From assembly GCF_013106755.1 (NCBI RefSeq), contig NZ_WHPF01000011.1, positions 149,675 through 213,674 on the forward strand: a DNA stretch of 64,000 nucleotides, in the 5' to 3' direction. The notes under the pieces are model-generated. The model was not told the DNA's origin. It saw nothing but the letters and a program-made list of their open reading frames with translations, and did no database searches. The position numbers and the translations under genes are program-made. Numbering within the stretch: the stretch's first letter is position 1; each line of letters starts with the position of its first letter. The stretch comes from Limnovirga soli (GTDB lineage Bacteria; Bacteroidota; Bacteroidia; Chitinophagales; Chitinophagaceae). Positions 18,349 through 27,959 of the stretch are shown piece by piece.

Positions 18349-18383
18349 CTGAAAGCATTTCTATTGCCTGGCTCAAAAAATAT

Positions 18384-19478
18384 CTAATCGCAAATTACCT
18401 GTGCCAGCTGCTGTTGTTGGTTAAGCACTATAAATTCTGCCGCATAGCCTGGCGCAATACATCCGTGCCTTTGTTGCAAACCCATGGCTGTTGCGGGGTA
18501 CAGGCTACACATACGCAGCGCTTCTTCTATACCAATATCGCAGTGCTGCACAAAATTGCTAAAACATTTATGCATGGTTAATGCCGAACCGCTAAGTATG
18601 CCGTTTGAGGTATATTTATCTGTTTCCAGCGTGTGTTGGTAAAAACCGGTAGTAGTGGTAGTTACTGCATCTGTAATAGCAAATAAGCGGGGGCCCATTT
18701 GTTTTTTGGCAATTTGTATGGCTGCAAAATCTACATGATGCCCATCGGGTACCACACTGCTTAATACGGTGGGATGATTAAAAATAGCGCCAACCATGCC
18801 CGGTGTGCGGTGTTGTAAACCACTCATGGCATTATACAAATGCGTAGCTGTACCAATGCCATTATTAAAAGCAGCTGTTGCCTGCTGATAGGTTGCATTG
18901 CTATGCCCGGCAGATACCACCACTTTGTAAGATTGTATAAATGTTACCAATTCTGGCGTGCAACTTTCGGGGGCCAGGGTAATTATTTTAATAATACCCT
19001 TGCCATAATCAAGCAAAACCTTGGCCTGCGCAATGGTGGGGCTAAATATCCATTCCTCTTTATGGGCACCTTTTTTTGCAGGGTTTATCCAGGGCCCTTC
19101 TACGTGCAAACCCATTACATGTTTACCGCCCTGCTGCCAATAGGTTTTTATGGCATCCACACAATCAAAAATGGTTTCGTAGGTATTGGTAGCAACTGTA
19201 GGCATACACTGTGTGGCGCCACCTGCCTTACAATAGTCTGCAATAGCGGCCACTGTAACCGCATCCGGATACACCGAAAGTAAACGCCCCGCTGCACCAT
19301 ATAATTGAATATCCATTAAAGCTGGTGCCAACATGGTATTGCCAAGATCAGTAACTTTTTCATCAGGCTTAATATCTGCAACCGGTATCAGTTCGGTAAT
19401 GGTGCCATTATTGGTGCTAACAGCATAACCGGTAAGGGTATTGGTGCCTGTAAAAATTTGTGCGGCTTTATATATCAT
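18384..19478 (-). CDS. nagA: N-acetylglucosamine-6-phosphate deacetylase
   Basis: 364-aa amidohydrolase that removes acetate from GlcNAc-6-phosphate in amino-sugar catabolism and cell-wall recycling. The first metal site uses DIQLYG rather than HxH, as in single-metal NagA enzymes. Also present: HVEGPW (metal Glu), SAGHSNA (His), GTATHLYNAM (His) and FAITDAV (catalytic Asp). Length is typical for the family. The nitrilase-type gene upstream overlaps its start by 11 bases, so the two are probably co-transcribed. Confidence 0.92.
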   Translation of the reverse strand: MIYKAAQIFTGTNTLTGYAVSTNNGTITELIPVADIKPDEKVTDLGNTMLAPALMDIQLYGAAGRLLSVYPDAVTVAAIADYCKAGGATQCMPTVATNTYETIFDCVDAIKTYWQQGGKHVMGLHVEGPWINPAKKGAHKEEWIFSPTIAQAKVLLDYGKGIIKIITLAPESCTPELVTFIQSYKVVVSAGHSNATYQQATAAFNNGIGTATHLYNAMSGLQHRTPGMVGAIFNHPTVLSSVVPDGHHVDFAAIQIAKKQMGPRLFAITDAVTTTTTGFYQHTLETDKYTSNGILSGSALTMHKCFSNFVQHCDIGIEEALRMCSLYPATAMGLQQRHGCIAPGYAAEFIVLNQQQQLAQVICD

Positions 19479-20295
19479 GGTCGTGGTTTAAAATGGTAAA
19501 TGCATCTGCATCTTTTAAAAAGGGCAGTTTTTCTCTTATGGTGGCTAAAGTTGTTTTTTCCAGCGTTATGGTAAATACATCGGCTTCATCCTGTTTATGG
19601 TATAAAATTTCGCCCATGGCATCAACTACCATGCTATCGCCGCTATGGTAAATTTCATTACCATCATAACCCACCCGGTTTACGCCAACCACATAACACT
19701 GGTTTTCTATGGCACGGGCCTGCAGCAGGGTTTTCCAGGCAAGGTTGCGGCGTTGGGGCCAATTGGCTACATACAGTAATATATCGTATTCTGCAGGCGC
19801 TGCAGCGCCATCTGTGTCGCCTAATGGCAATTGCTGGCGTGCCCAAACCGGAAACCGCAAATCGTAGCAAACCTGCAAATGTATTTTCCAGCCTTTAACT
19901 GATGCTACCAGCCTTTTATTGCCGGCTGTATATTGGGCATCTTCGCCGGCAAAGCCAAACAAATGGCGTTTATCGTAATAGCCGTATTGCCCGTTGGGTA
20001 ACATCCATATTAGTCGGTTATAATAGCAGCCTGCTTCTTCAATAATAAGGCTACCTGTAATTATAGCTCTTTTGGTAATAGCCATGCGCTGCATCCATTG
20101 TACGGTGGGGCCACTCATAGGTTCTGCCAGTGCGGCCGGCTGCATACTAAACCCGGTGCTAAACATTTCTGGTAGTACAATCAGTTCTGTTTTGGCGGTT
20201 ATATTGTTAATGGTATTTTCCAGCATAGCCAGGTTAGCCGCTTTGTCTTCCCAATGCAGGGCCGTTTGTACCAAAGTAATAGTAAGTGGCAGCAT
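19468..20295 (-). CDS. Nitrilase-superfamily amidohydrolase (omega-amidase-like)
   Basis: 275 aa from the ATG at 20295; in-frame ATGs at 20307 and 20352 would add residues that do not fit the family start (LTITLVQTALHWEDK). The Glu-Lys-Cys triad is visible in LPEMFSTGFSM, YDKRHLF and VCYDLRFPVW. Closest in style to YafV/Nit2 omega-amidases, which hydrolyse alpha-ketoglutaramate or ketosuccinamate; some relatives act in metabolite repair. Overlaps nagA by 11 bases. Cytoplasmic. Confidence 0.9.
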   Translation of the reverse strand: MLPLTITLVQTALHWEDKAANLAMLENTINNITAKTELIVLPEMFSTGFSMQPAALAEPMSGPTVQWMQRMAITKRAIITGSLIIEEAGCYYNRLIWMLPNGQYGYYDKRHLFGFAGEDAQYTAGNKRLVASVKGWKIHLQVCYDLRFPVWARQQLPLGDTDGAAAPAEYDILLYVANWPQRRNLAWKTLLQARAIENQCYVVGVNRVGYDGNEIYHSGDSMVVDAMGEILYHKQDEADVFTITLEKTTLATIREKLPFLKDADAFTILNHDHDI

Positions 20296-20403
20296 AGTAC
20301 GGTGCATAATTTTGGTGAAAGTAATAAGATATCTGTTAAATATCCCCGGCATCTATTGGCTGTATTTATTGGAGCCCTGCAATGGTATATCATGGCAACG
20401 CCG

Positions 20404-20424
20404 CTTGCGTCGCACACTTTTGCG
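20404..20424 (-). repeat. TGCGACGCA-core dispersed repeat, copy 7 (diverged flank)
   Basis: Core intact, but the right flank is ACTTTTGCG instead of ACTTGTACG. Unusually placed between two 5' ends (amidohydrolase and PH-like gene). Confidence 0.75.
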
Positions 20425-20532
20425 TTCCTCTTTTATGGCAGCAAAAAAGCCAGTACGGTATTCATTTGTTATTTTTACAATTGTAGCAACGGCCATTGCA
20501 TAAAAATTATAACCTTGCTGCAAATAAGCAGT

Positions 20533-20814
20533 ATGAAAACATATACAGCCTCCCATTTATCCGAAGGAAATAAATTATTCCCCTGCCGTATTACAATCGA
20601 CGATAAGGGCATCACCCTTAAAGTACCCGGTTTTCTCAGCGGTAAAGAATCAACCGTATTATACAATCATATATCCTCAGTAGATATTGAAAGCCCCATG
20701 ATAGGCTATAGCACCATCTATATAGAAACCACCGGTGAAGGCAAGATTACCGCCCACGGTTTTACCAAAGCCGAAGTAAGGGAAATGAAAGAAGCCATCC
20801 TCTCCAAAATGTAA
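20533..20814 (+). CDS. Small PH-like domain protein
   Basis: 93 aa from the ATG at 20533 (longer in-frame extensions upstream run through the repeat and are not credible). An all-beta pattern (FPCRITIDDKGITLKVPGF, STVLYNHISSVDIESPMIGY, TIYIETTGEGKITAHGF) then a C-terminal helix (EVREMKEAILSKM) is what short bacterial PH/YdbT-like proteins look like. No membrane segment. Function unknown. The rhomboid gene starts 87 bases downstream on the same strand. Confidence 0.8.
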   Translation: MKTYTASHLSEGNKLFPCRITIDDKGITLKVPGFLSGKESTVLYNHISSVDIESPMIGYSTIYIETTGEGKITAHGFTKAEVREMKEAILSKM

Positions 20815-20901
20815 CAGGCTAATAACAAAGTACTCGACTATAGCCAATAAAAAAATGCAGAGTTGTGTGGTATTAGCCCATAAATTGTATTTTACATTAC
20901 T

Positions 20902-22341
20902 ATGGCAACAACCGCTACCACCAGCTTTGCACTTAACGGGCTTAGTCACCAGCAATTTCTAATGCTGGCCATTGATGCTGCCCGCAGTATTGGCTGGTAC
21001 CCGCAAATTATTAATGCAGATACTTTATTGCTGCACACCACCGGCAGCCGCCGCGCCGGCGAATTAATTACTATAGAAATGGCCAACCAGCAGGCCATAG
21101 CCACTAGCAAAAACAAACAAATACAATTATTTGGCAAAAACAAAAATGCCGGTAATATAAGCCGGCTGCAGCAAGCCATAGAATCGCTTCTTCCACAATT
21201 AACCCCCGAACATTTAACCAATCAGTTCGAAGCCATGGTGGCGGAACACCGGGCCATTCAAACCGACTTACAGGAAAGGGCTGCCAACAACCAGCTTACC
21301 GCTGTAGAAAAAATTTCTATGGGCGTGGGTGGCCACTTTATTACATATGCCATTATTGCTGCCAACCTGCTGGTATTTGTAATAATGGTTATTGCCGGCG
21401 TAAACCTTATGGAACCTTCTACTGAAGACCTGCTGCATTGGGGCGGCAACCTGCGTGCATATACTGTTGCAGGACAATGGTACCGCCTGTTAACCAGCAC
21501 TTTTTTGCATGGCGGTATATTACATCTGCTGTTTAATATGTATGCCCTGTATTTTATTGGCATTTACCTGGAGCCATTAATTGGACGCTGGCGTTTTTTA
21601 GCACTATATTTATGTACCGGTATACTGGCAAGTGCTGCCAGCATTTGGTGGAGTGGCGATGCAGTAAGCGTGGGTGCTTCCGGTGCTATATTTGGCATGT
21701 ATGGGGTATTTCTTGCCTTGCTTACCACCAACTATATTGATAAAGATACCCGCAAAGCATTATTACAAAGCATTGTAATTTTTGTGGTATTTAATCTGGC
21801 TTATGGCACCAAAGCCGGTATAGACAATGCCGCCCATATTGGCGGCTTGCTTAGTGGTTTATTGTTTGGCTATATCTGTTATTTCTTCTTTATCCGCCGT
21901 CGGGACCGCCCAGTTATTTCTATATTGGCAACGGTGGCTATAACAGCCCTGATATTAATGGCTTCTATGCCCGGCATACAAGACGATAGCCTGCAGTTTG
22001 AAAAAGACTTTAACCAGTTTATTGCACTCGAAGCCAAAGCCATGAAACCCCTGCAAAGTTTTTCTACCAGTAATTCTGCAGAAACTTTTACGAAGGATTT
22101 ACAAAATATATCCCTGCCCGCCTGGCAGCAAAATAAAAAACTGCTGGCAAAAGCCAATAATTATCACCTTAATAATTATATGCAGCAGCGTAAAAATATG
22201 TTGCAGCAATATGTAAACCTGCGCCTGCAGCAAACCCAGTTATTTATACAATTTGCCGCCAAAGAAAACCTGGATAATAATGAACAGTTAACTACCATCA
22301 ACCAGCAAATAAATAATATTATCGACTCTTTAAATAAATAG
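20902..22341 (+). CDS. Rhomboid-family intramembrane serine protease
   Basis: 479 aa. Roughly the first 140 residues are soluble, probably cytoplasmic. Then comes a six-helix rhomboid core with FLHGGILHLLFNMYALYFIG, GASGAIFGMYG (nucleophile Ser260) and NAAHIGG (catalytic His312). A C-terminal region after about residue 355 is predicted to be helical and rich in Gln, Asn and Lys, with YMQQRKNMLQQYVNLRLQQ-type repeats. Cleaves membrane-protein segments within the bilayer; substrates unknown. The long N- and C-terminal additions are larger than in minimal GlpG-like proteins but common in Bacteroidota. Confidence 0.92.
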   Translation: MATTATTSFALNGLSHQQFLMLAIDAARSIGWYPQIINADTLLLHTTGSRRAGELITIEMANQQAIATSKNKQIQLFGKNKNAGNISRLQQAIESLLPQLTPEHLTNQFEAMVAEHRAIQTDLQERAANNQLTAVEKISMGVGGHFITYAIIAANLLVFVIMVIAGVNLMEPSTEDLLHWGGNLRAYTVAGQWYRLLTSTFLHGGILHLLFNMYALYFIGIYLEPLIGRWRFLALYLCTGILASAASIWWSGDAVSVGASGAIFGMYGVFLALLTTNYIDKDTRKALLQSIVIFVVFNLAYGTKAGIDNAAHIGGLLSGLLFGYICYFFFIRRRDRPVISILATVAITALILMASMPGIQDDSLQFEKDFNQFIALEAKAMKPLQSFSTSNSAETFTKDLQNISLPAWQQNKKLLAKANNYHLNNYMQQRKNMLQQYVNLRLQQTQLFIQFAAKENLDNNEQLTTINQQINNIIDSLNK

Positions 22342-22638
22342 CAGCTTAAATATTTGGGTTGCAGCAATACATTTTTTGGGCCCGGCCAAAAATCAGGAAG
22401 CAGCTTTACTTGCGTCGCACACTTGTACGTTTTCCTTGGTGGCAGCTTTTATTGGAGCGGAATTTTAGAGTAAAACGATAAAATCACAACTACACCATGA
22501 GCTTGTTTTAGGGCAAAAGTTCAATGCTACTATTAGCGCCCCGCCAACAGAAGCGCAGTACATACACCAAAAACGGCAGGAAATATGAAGAATTGCAGCA
22601 CAACTTAGCCTTGTCAAACCATGCTTTTACAAATGAAC
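22342..22638. other. Gap between rhomboid gene and accessory island
   Basis: Holds one core repeat (22403-22428) and a TTTTTGG-GCCCGG-CCAAAAA hairpin. Short open stretches on the plus strand around 22505-22680 look vaguely protein-like in two frames but give no recognisable domain. Confidence 0.5.
22403..22428 (-). repeat. TGCGACGCA-core dispersed repeat, copy 8
   Basis: Full-length, 61 bases after the rhomboid stop, preceded by a TTTTTGG..CCAAAAA hairpin that contains the partner block GCCCGGCC. Confidence 0.88.
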
Positions 22639-23107
22639 TTATTGGCTGCTGCCTTTCTTCTTGTCAATAAGAAATAATGTAATGAAATTGCTGCACCAAT
22701 AAATCATTGCAATTATTGTCCCAGTTAAAAATTTAGAAAGCAAATATTGCATTCCCATTCTGCTATGCCAAACTATTAATCCAAAACCAATTCCAAATAG
22801 CATGGATGCAATAATTGTTAATTGCCAAAGTGTAAGATTAAATATTTTTTTGTCTTTGCAAATAAGTATTCCAGACCCTTATTCCAACCAAACGTTGAAA
22901 TGCCACAGCAGCTATGTAGGCGACAGCATAAATAGGTAAAAATATCTCTATGTCGAAAAGAGGTTCAAATAAGATTGGAGCGTCATAATAATTTTCTGGA
23001 TATAAATATTCCAAAGCAGTAGCCTGAATTTGTAAAGCAATAACTGCAAGCAAAATACCTACAAAGGTTGGAAATAGAATACTTATGGTTCTATGAGTCA
23101 TTCGCAT
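22639..23107 (-). pseudogene. Small membrane protein, interrupted by a frameshift
   Basis: The first frame (23107-22838) encodes 89 aa with helices MTHRTISILFPTFVGILLAV and FLPIYAVAYIAAVAF, and stops just after QRQKNI. At a run of seven T (plus strand 22845-22851) the reading continues in another frame as FNLTLWQLTIIASMLFGIGF, then a helix near LTGTIIAMIYW, ending in DKKKGSSQ before a stop at 22639. Joined, this gives a four-helix protein of about 155 aa. One extra base in the homopolymer explains it: either a true inactivating mutation, a sequencing indel, or slippage. No family recognised. Confidence 0.6.
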
Positions 23108-23279
23108 TGGTTAGAAGTGAGGTTGAATAGGGCAGTCAACGGTGAGCGATTTATAGTGGTTGGTAATTATATTTCATATGCTGATATCCGCTGCTGAATA
23201 ACATATATTGTTGAAGTTAAATACAAAAGCTGATAAAAATTGCGTTAGCCAGCATAGCATAAAGCCCCATGTTAGCGGC
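23108..23279 (-). repeat. Island boundary element X
   Basis: On the minus strand it begins at the lipoprotein gene stop (CCGCTAACATGGGGC), continues CTATGCTGGCTAACG, TTAACTTC, CAGCAGCGG and CCGTTGACTGCCCTATT, and ends just before the next gene start. The same blocks in the same order occur in element Y. Confidence 0.6.
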
Positions 23280-23889
23280 CGTATTTCTCAACCAATTCCC
23301 AGGAGTCACTATTTTTGTCGTATCGAACAATTCCATCGGATTTACTCCAATACAATTTCGAAATGAAATTTGCTTTTTGGTTGTTTTTGAAATTTGAATC
23401 TTCGACAACGTCTGGTAATAAAATAATAACGTCATCGTATTTTTTCAAACGGGTTGTAATAGTAATTGTCGTTGCAGTGTCAAAATACTCAGGGGTATAC
23501 GATTTGGTAGGGGAGAATCTCGCATTTTTTGCATAAAAGTTTATCCCTATATAGGAGTTGTTTTGTCTGCCGGCTGTTAGAAAAACAAGAGACGATCGAG
23601 CTTTTTTATAGCGACCATTAATTGTGTCGGAATCATTATATAGCGATATTAGTCTGATTTGTTCCGCCTCTCCAGGGCTAATTGGTCTTGAGTCAAGATA
23701 TACTTGGCTTGTTTCAAACCCCATTAAGGCTACAGTATCAAAATTGTTACCAACGTCGGCAAACACCAATGTTTCATTTCCCTTATATGGAAGCCATTTC
23801 TTATCCTTGTCAGGTATGTGATAGACTCTATGACAAGAAAAGATTGCTGCTACCAAAACGAAGAAAGCTAAAATAATTTGAGGTCTCAT
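23272..23889 (-). CDS. Hypothetical lipoprotein
   Basis: 205 aa with a lipoprotein signal (ILAFFVLVAAIFSC; lipidated Cys at about 19). The mature part is mixed beta, e.g. LVFADVGNNFDTVALMG and TTITITTRLKKYDDVIILLP. No known domain recognised. It lies between repeat elements X and Y as an isolated single-gene unit on the same strand as the kinase operon. Envelope location is inferred from the lipobox; function unknown. Confidence 0.78.
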   Translation of the reverse strand: MRPQIILAFFVLVAAIFSCHRVYHIPDKDKKWLPYKGNETLVFADVGNNFDTVALMGFETSQVYLDSRPISPGEAEQIRLISLYNDSDTINGRYKKARSSLVFLTAGRQNNSYIGINFYAKNARFSPTKSYTPEYFDTATTITITTRLKKYDDVIILLPDVVEDSNFKNNQKANFISKLYWSKSDGIVRYDKNSDSWELVEKYGR

Positions 23890-24110
23890 AATAGGACAGT
23901 TAACGGACAGGGCTTGCTGCTGTGCTGGTATTCATTGAACGTCCAGCCCGGAACCGCTGCTGATTGAAAAACTGATGATGAAGTTAACAACAAAAAGCCA
24001 AATAGAATTACGTCGGCTGGTATTGCTGCTGATAGCGAACAAAAAGATGAGAATATATTCGTCAGCCAGCATAGAAGCAAACCCCCTGTTGTACGTTCGC
24101 CCTTTCCTCA
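23890..24110 (-). repeat. Island boundary element Y
   Basis: Shares ordered blocks with X (CTATGCTGGCT.ACG, TTAACTTC, CAGCAGCGG, CCGTTAACTGTCCTATT) and with Z at 34.15 kb (GGCTGACGAATAT, GTTCG, CAGCAGCA..ACCA). It therefore links the two ends of the island. Confidence 0.62.
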
Positions 24111-24175
24111 GTCCATTAGTAGAGTGTTGCATTTTTACTGTGCCCACCTAAAGACTGTTTCCCAAGCCGAGCAAG

Positions 24176-24243
24176 AAGGCAAGCTCTTTGGCAGGTTGGC
24201 TTCTGTGCTTTTGGGTTTGTGCGCCTGCCAATGTGCTTGCCTT
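24176..24243 (+). repeat. Structured hairpin element A
   Basis: Arms AAGGCAAGCTCTTTGGCAGG and CCTGCCAATGTGCTTGCCTT pair except for a small internal loop. The long loop carries TTGGCTT.TGTG and TTTGTG. Its partner at 34.23 kb keeps the loop and internal-loop bases but has different arm sequences that still pair. Confidence 0.72.
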
Positions 24244-24340
24244 GTGGCGTTGGCTATTAGAGACTTTATATCTTATAGTCGAGTTATGAAAAGAATATAA
24301 AAAAAGTCAATTAACCTTAAAAACGATTACTATTTACTCT

Positions 24341-24841
24341 TTATGGGGTATTACAAGTTATTTGGCTTCTTAGCTTTGCTTCATCTCTACTTTTTGCAGT
24401 AACGGAAATAGGAAATTCTTCAAAAATAAAGTCTATTGAATTTTCTTCATATTCAAAAACAGATTGGGGTTGTATAGTAAATGCTTTATTTGTGTTTAAA
24501 TTATTAGATTCAGTTTCCTTTAGGTATAATTTAGTGTTTAAAAGTATTGATTTATCGGTATGATTGACTATGTAACATTTGTTACCTAAACTCAATTTGG
24601 TCTGATTAATGCTTTTAGGAAGTAATAGTATTTTTTTTGAATACTCACTGCAACTTGTAATATAATATACATTCGGACAAAACCAACTACAATAAACCGC
24701 TAAACATATAGGAAGAAGAAGTATTACAATACCTAGCCATGTAAAGTTTTCACTGTCTTTAATTTTCTTTGGTATACTTAATAATAAAATTATAGGAAGT
24801 AGAATTGCAATAACCCAAATTTGCCAAGTGGAAAGTATCAT
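24341..24841 (-). CDS. Hypothetical two-helix membrane protein, last gene of kinase operon
   Basis: 166 aa: two N-terminal helices (about 5-23, IWVIAILLPIILLLSIP, and 34-52, WLGIVILLLPICLAVYCSW), then a domain of about 110 residues with CPNVYYITSCSEYSKKI and several beta-like stretches. It lies 13 bases after the kinase stop, so it is presumably translated from the same transcript. No family recognised; it may be an envelope partner or target of the kinase. Confidence 0.75.
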   Translation of the reverse strand: MILSTWQIWVIAILLPIILLLSIPKKIKDSENFTWLGIVILLLPICLAVYCSWFCPNVYYITSCSEYSKKILLLPKSINQTKLSLGNKCYIVNHTDKSILLNTKLYLKETESNNLNTNKAFTIQPQSVFEYEENSIDFIFEEFPISVTAKSRDEAKLRSQITCNTP

Positions 24842-24854
24842 TGTGATTTTTATT

Positions 24855-27161
24855 TTAATTTAAGCAGTTTATTATTTGTTTTGCTTCTGAGCCTGTGGGA
24901 TTAATCTGTAATGCTTTATTCAATTTTTCAATTACAAATTGTTTGCAATCATTATCTGATTTACAGCCATTACAACCATTATAATTTTCATACATTTTTT
25001 TTGCCCAAGACAAAAAATTATTATACCCATCGATAGCAATTCCTGGAACTAGGGAATTTGCTTGCATGTATTTATTTAACGCCTTGTCTGATTCTTTTTT
25101 GAAAATACTATTTGCTTCACTAATTAGCAATTGAGCCTGTTGTTTCTTATTTTCAACTTCGGTTACTTTTTTCTCAATACTTTCAGATTCTACCATTTTA
25201 TTCCACCAAAAAGAAACTCTTTCTTTAATCTGGTTTCTTTCTAATACAGCATTTGCAGGAACATATTTATATAACGAGTTGTACAAACTATGTAATTGGT
25301 ATGGAGAACTGTATGACTCTTTGCTTGCTAATTCATTAAATTGCTTTATGAACTCTGCTCTCCATTTATCACTATTTTTGCTATTAGGCAAGTTTTCTAA
25401 AGTGATTTTAGTTGTTGTCGTATCAATTTGATTAACATTAAATGTTGAAAGTACAGTATCTTCTTTTTTAAGGATACTATCAACAATTACTATTGGTATT
25501 TTAGTTTTATTATCGGATTTAGGGGATAACAGTATAAATGCAACGATTGTTAAAATAGTGCCTCCGACTAATATGTAAATTAATGATTTGCTTTTTTTAG
25601 GATTTGATTTTATATCAGGGATATTCTTACTTTCTAACTTCTCTGTCTGTTTTGCTTGTTTTTTTATAATAATTGTTTCTTCTTCTCTTTCTACTTTCTC
25701 AGCATTAATAAATTTCTCTTCCTCTTCGATTTTGTAATTAAGTAATTTAATCTCATTTTGCAAATTCAATGCATCTTTGTTGGCTGGCTCTAACTTTAAT
25801 ATATCTGTAATATTATTTATAGCTAAAGCAAGTTTATTATTAGCAATATTATCTTTTGCATTGTTTAATAATTCGGCTATTTTTTTGTGTTGCTCCTCTT
25901 TCGCTATCTGTTCTTTACAATATTTTGTTTTTTCTAATGCTTCTATTTTATCAGGAAATACATGACTAGCTTTTATAAATTGCTGAAGTGCAAGATTATA
26001 CTCTTTGCTCCCCAACCATTCTAATCCTTTGGTAAAAAATAACTGGTACTCTTTTGTTTTTGACTCTTTGTTTAATTCATTCTCAGTTGCTTTTCTGAGC
26101 TTTTCCAGTGTAATCGTAGATAAAAAATTGTTTTCAACAATTTCTATTTGTTGGATAGCCTGTAAGTAATTTTTTGTTGCAAGTAATTTATTGATTTGAT
26201 TTAATTGTTGTAAATACTCAGACTCTTTTGCCAGTGCATTTTCAAATTCAATAGCCGATTTAAATCTGCTGTGAAACATCGGTGCCAATGCTTTTGTAAT
26301 GATAGCATCTAAGTAATCACTCACTCCATTGTTGTTTACAAAAGTTGATGGTGGAATTAGTTTTTCTCTACCCGTACTTAACAAACTGCTTAGAGGGGGC
26401 TTTTGACCCGTAATTAGATGGTACAAAGTTGCACCTGTTGCATAAGTGTCGAAAGTCGCATCAAAATGTTTAAGGTTGTCAATATCAGCTTGTTCATTTG
26501 GTGCATAATGTTTTGTCATTCCGGCGACCAACTGACTGGTTTTCCCTATAATTTTTCCACTATCGTCATAACTCTGCGAAGCTCCAAAATCTATAACTAT
26601 AGCATCATCTGTATCTTTCTTTATAAGCACATTGCTAGGCTTAATATCCAAATGAAGTTTGCTGCGGTCGTGTATATGTGTAAGGGCCGATAATACTTGT
26701 GTTATGTATTTAAGAGCTTTATTCTTATCTAATTTCCCTGCTTTATTTAATAGTTCTTCTAAATCGGTACTTTCCACATAGTCCATTACCATGTAAGCTG
26801 TGTCATTTTCTTTAAATATATCCCTTGTTCTTACAATATTAGTATGGTTAAGACTTCGTAATTTCTTGCCCTCTTCTAATTGGTTTTCAACTAATTTATT
26901 AAACTCTACTTTTTTATCTGTGTTAGAGATGTTTACTAAACCTGTTTTAGGGTCTCTTTGACAATAATCATTATAGTACAATTCTTTAATTACAACTTGC
27001 TCCGGCATTTTTGCAGCTACATAGTGAACATCACCAAAACCTGTATTTCTAAAATAACCTATTTCGTCAGCTAAGTAGGTTATCCCAAAGCCACCCTGGC
27101 CTATCACTTTTATTATGCGATAACAGTTATGATTTAATATTGTATTTGTTGGTAAATTCAT
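24855..27161 (-). CDS. Transmembrane Ser/Thr protein kinase with TPR-like middle region
   Basis: 768 aa. The N-terminal Hanks-type kinase domain (about 14-310) has the glycine loop IGQGGFGITY (20-29), ATP-site Lys59 (VVIKELY), catalytic loop HLDIKPSN with Asp172 and Lys174, metal-binding DFG Asp191, and YAPNEQ in place of the usual APE. An insert in the N-lobe follows ADEIGYFRN. Residues about 320-510 are helical and TPR-like (FTKGLEWLGSKEYNLALQQF), then a Lys/Glu-rich linker, one membrane helix (about 526-547) and a periplasmic C-terminal domain of about 220 aa. It starts directly after the phosphatase stop (TAA then ATG), arguing for coupled synthesis of kinase and phosphatase. Confidence 0.93.
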   Translation of the reverse strand: MNLPTNTILNHNCYRIIKVIGQGGFGITYLADEIGYFRNTGFGDVHYVAAKMPEQVVIKELYYNDYCQRDPKTGLVNISNTDKKVEFNKLVENQLEEGKKLRSLNHTNIVRTRDIFKENDTAYMVMDYVESTDLEELLNKAGKLDKNKALKYITQVLSALTHIHDRSKLHLDIKPSNVLIKKDTDDAIVIDFGASQSYDDSGKIIGKTSQLVAGMTKHYAPNEQADIDNLKHFDATFDTYATGATLYHLITGQKPPLSSLLSTGREKLIPPSTFVNNNGVSDYLDAIITKALAPMFHSRFKSAIEFENALAKESEYLQQLNQINKLLATKNYLQAIQQIEIVENNFLSTITLEKLRKATENELNKESKTKEYQLFFTKGLEWLGSKEYNLALQQFIKASHVFPDKIEALEKTKYCKEQIAKEEQHKKIAELLNNAKDNIANNKLALAINNITDILKLEPANKDALNLQNEIKLLNYKIEEEEKFINAEKVEREEETIIIKKQAKQTEKLESKNIPDIKSNPKKSKSLIYILVGGTILTIVAFILLSPKSDNKTKIPIVIVDSILKKEDTVLSTFNVNQIDTTTTKITLENLPNSKNSDKWRAEFIKQFNELASKESYSSPYQLHSLYNSLYKYVPANAVLERNQIKERVSFWWNKMVESESIEKKVTEVENKKQQAQLLISEANSIFKKESDKALNKYMQANSLVPGIAIDGYNNFLSWAKKMYENYNGCNGCKSDNDCKQFVIEKLNKALQINPTGSEAKQIINCLN

Positions 27162-27941
27162 TTAGGAGAAAATATTTAAAAAGCTAAACCAAGATTTTGA
27201 TTTTAAATTTTCAGGTTTAATTTCAATTAATTTAATAAAGACGGCAGTGAAATTGTCATTTGATTTTGCATCACATTGTTCAAATACAGTATTGGCTAAG
27301 TCGGTCAAATTTTGAGTAGATATAAAGTTCGCTTCAATGAAAGCATTGTCTATACTTTCCAAAATACCATCAGTGCATAATAGAAAATAATCGTTTACTT
27401 GTAAATCTTTGGTCTCATAAAAGTCTGGTTCTGCATTTTCGCCATTACCCTGAATGGCTTTTGTAATTACATTTTTTTTGGGGTGAGATTTGGCCTCTTC
27501 TGGTTTGATAAAGCCACTGGCTACTAATTCATTAACTAGGCTGTGGTCTTGTGTTTGAAAAAGAATTTTACCTTCTCTAATATGATATACACGACTATCA
27601 CCAATATGTGCAATAATACTTTTTTGTTCTGATAATTTTAAAAAGGATAGGGTGGTAGCCATACCCTCACTTTCGGGATTTTCATTAACATATTCAGTTA
27701 GAAAATCTTCTGACTGAATAATAGATTTTTTAATTTCTGAAATGCTAATCGTTTCTGAATCAAAATCTTTAAAATAGTTTTTTATTGAATCGCAGGTTTT
27801 ATTGCTGGCTATTTCACCCTTATTGCTACCGCCTACACCATCGCAAACTATAAATATACCTGCTTCTTCAATTGTCAAAAAAGCATCTTCATTTTGTTCC
27901 CTTTTGCCTGTTGATGATATAGTTTTAAAACTTATTTGCAT
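27162..27941 (-). CDS. PP2C-family protein phosphatase
   Basis: 259-aa soluble PPM/PP2C Ser/Thr phosphatase. Metal-binding and core motifs are all present: REQNEDAF (14-21), CDGVGGSNKGEIAS (from 33), GMATTLSF, HIGDSRVY, TKAIQGNG, LLCTDGILE and KSNDNFTAVF. It probably reverses phosphorylation by the adjacent kinase. The stop codon abuts the kinase ATG, and 18 bases separate it from the WG protein upstream. Length is standard for bacterial stand-alone enzymes. Confidence 0.95.
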   Translation of the reverse strand: MQISFKTISSTGKREQNEDAFLTIEEAGIFIVCDGVGGSNKGEIASNKTCDSIKNYFKDFDSETISISEIKKSIIQSEDFLTEYVNENPESEGMATTLSFLKLSEQKSIIAHIGDSRVYHIREGKILFQTQDHSLVNELVASGFIKPEEAKSHPKKNVITKAIQGNGENAEPDFYETKDLQVNDYFLLCTDGILESIDNAFIEANFISTQNLTDLANTVFEQCDAKSNDNFTAVFIKLIEIKPENLKSKSWFSFLNIFS

Positions 27942-27959
27942 TGTTTTTTAATATTGACA

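Noticed and set aside
18384..19478. Missing HxH metal motif in NagA as a sign of inactivation
   Set aside because: Gln/Asn-type first sites occur in single-metal NagA enzymes such as that of E. coli, and all other catalytic residues are present.
22505..22690. Possible gene fragment in two plus-strand frames (ending AFTNELIGCC)
   Set aside because: Some protein-like runs, but no start, no domain, frames switch within a short distance, and the 3' part overlaps the membrane-protein pseudogene.
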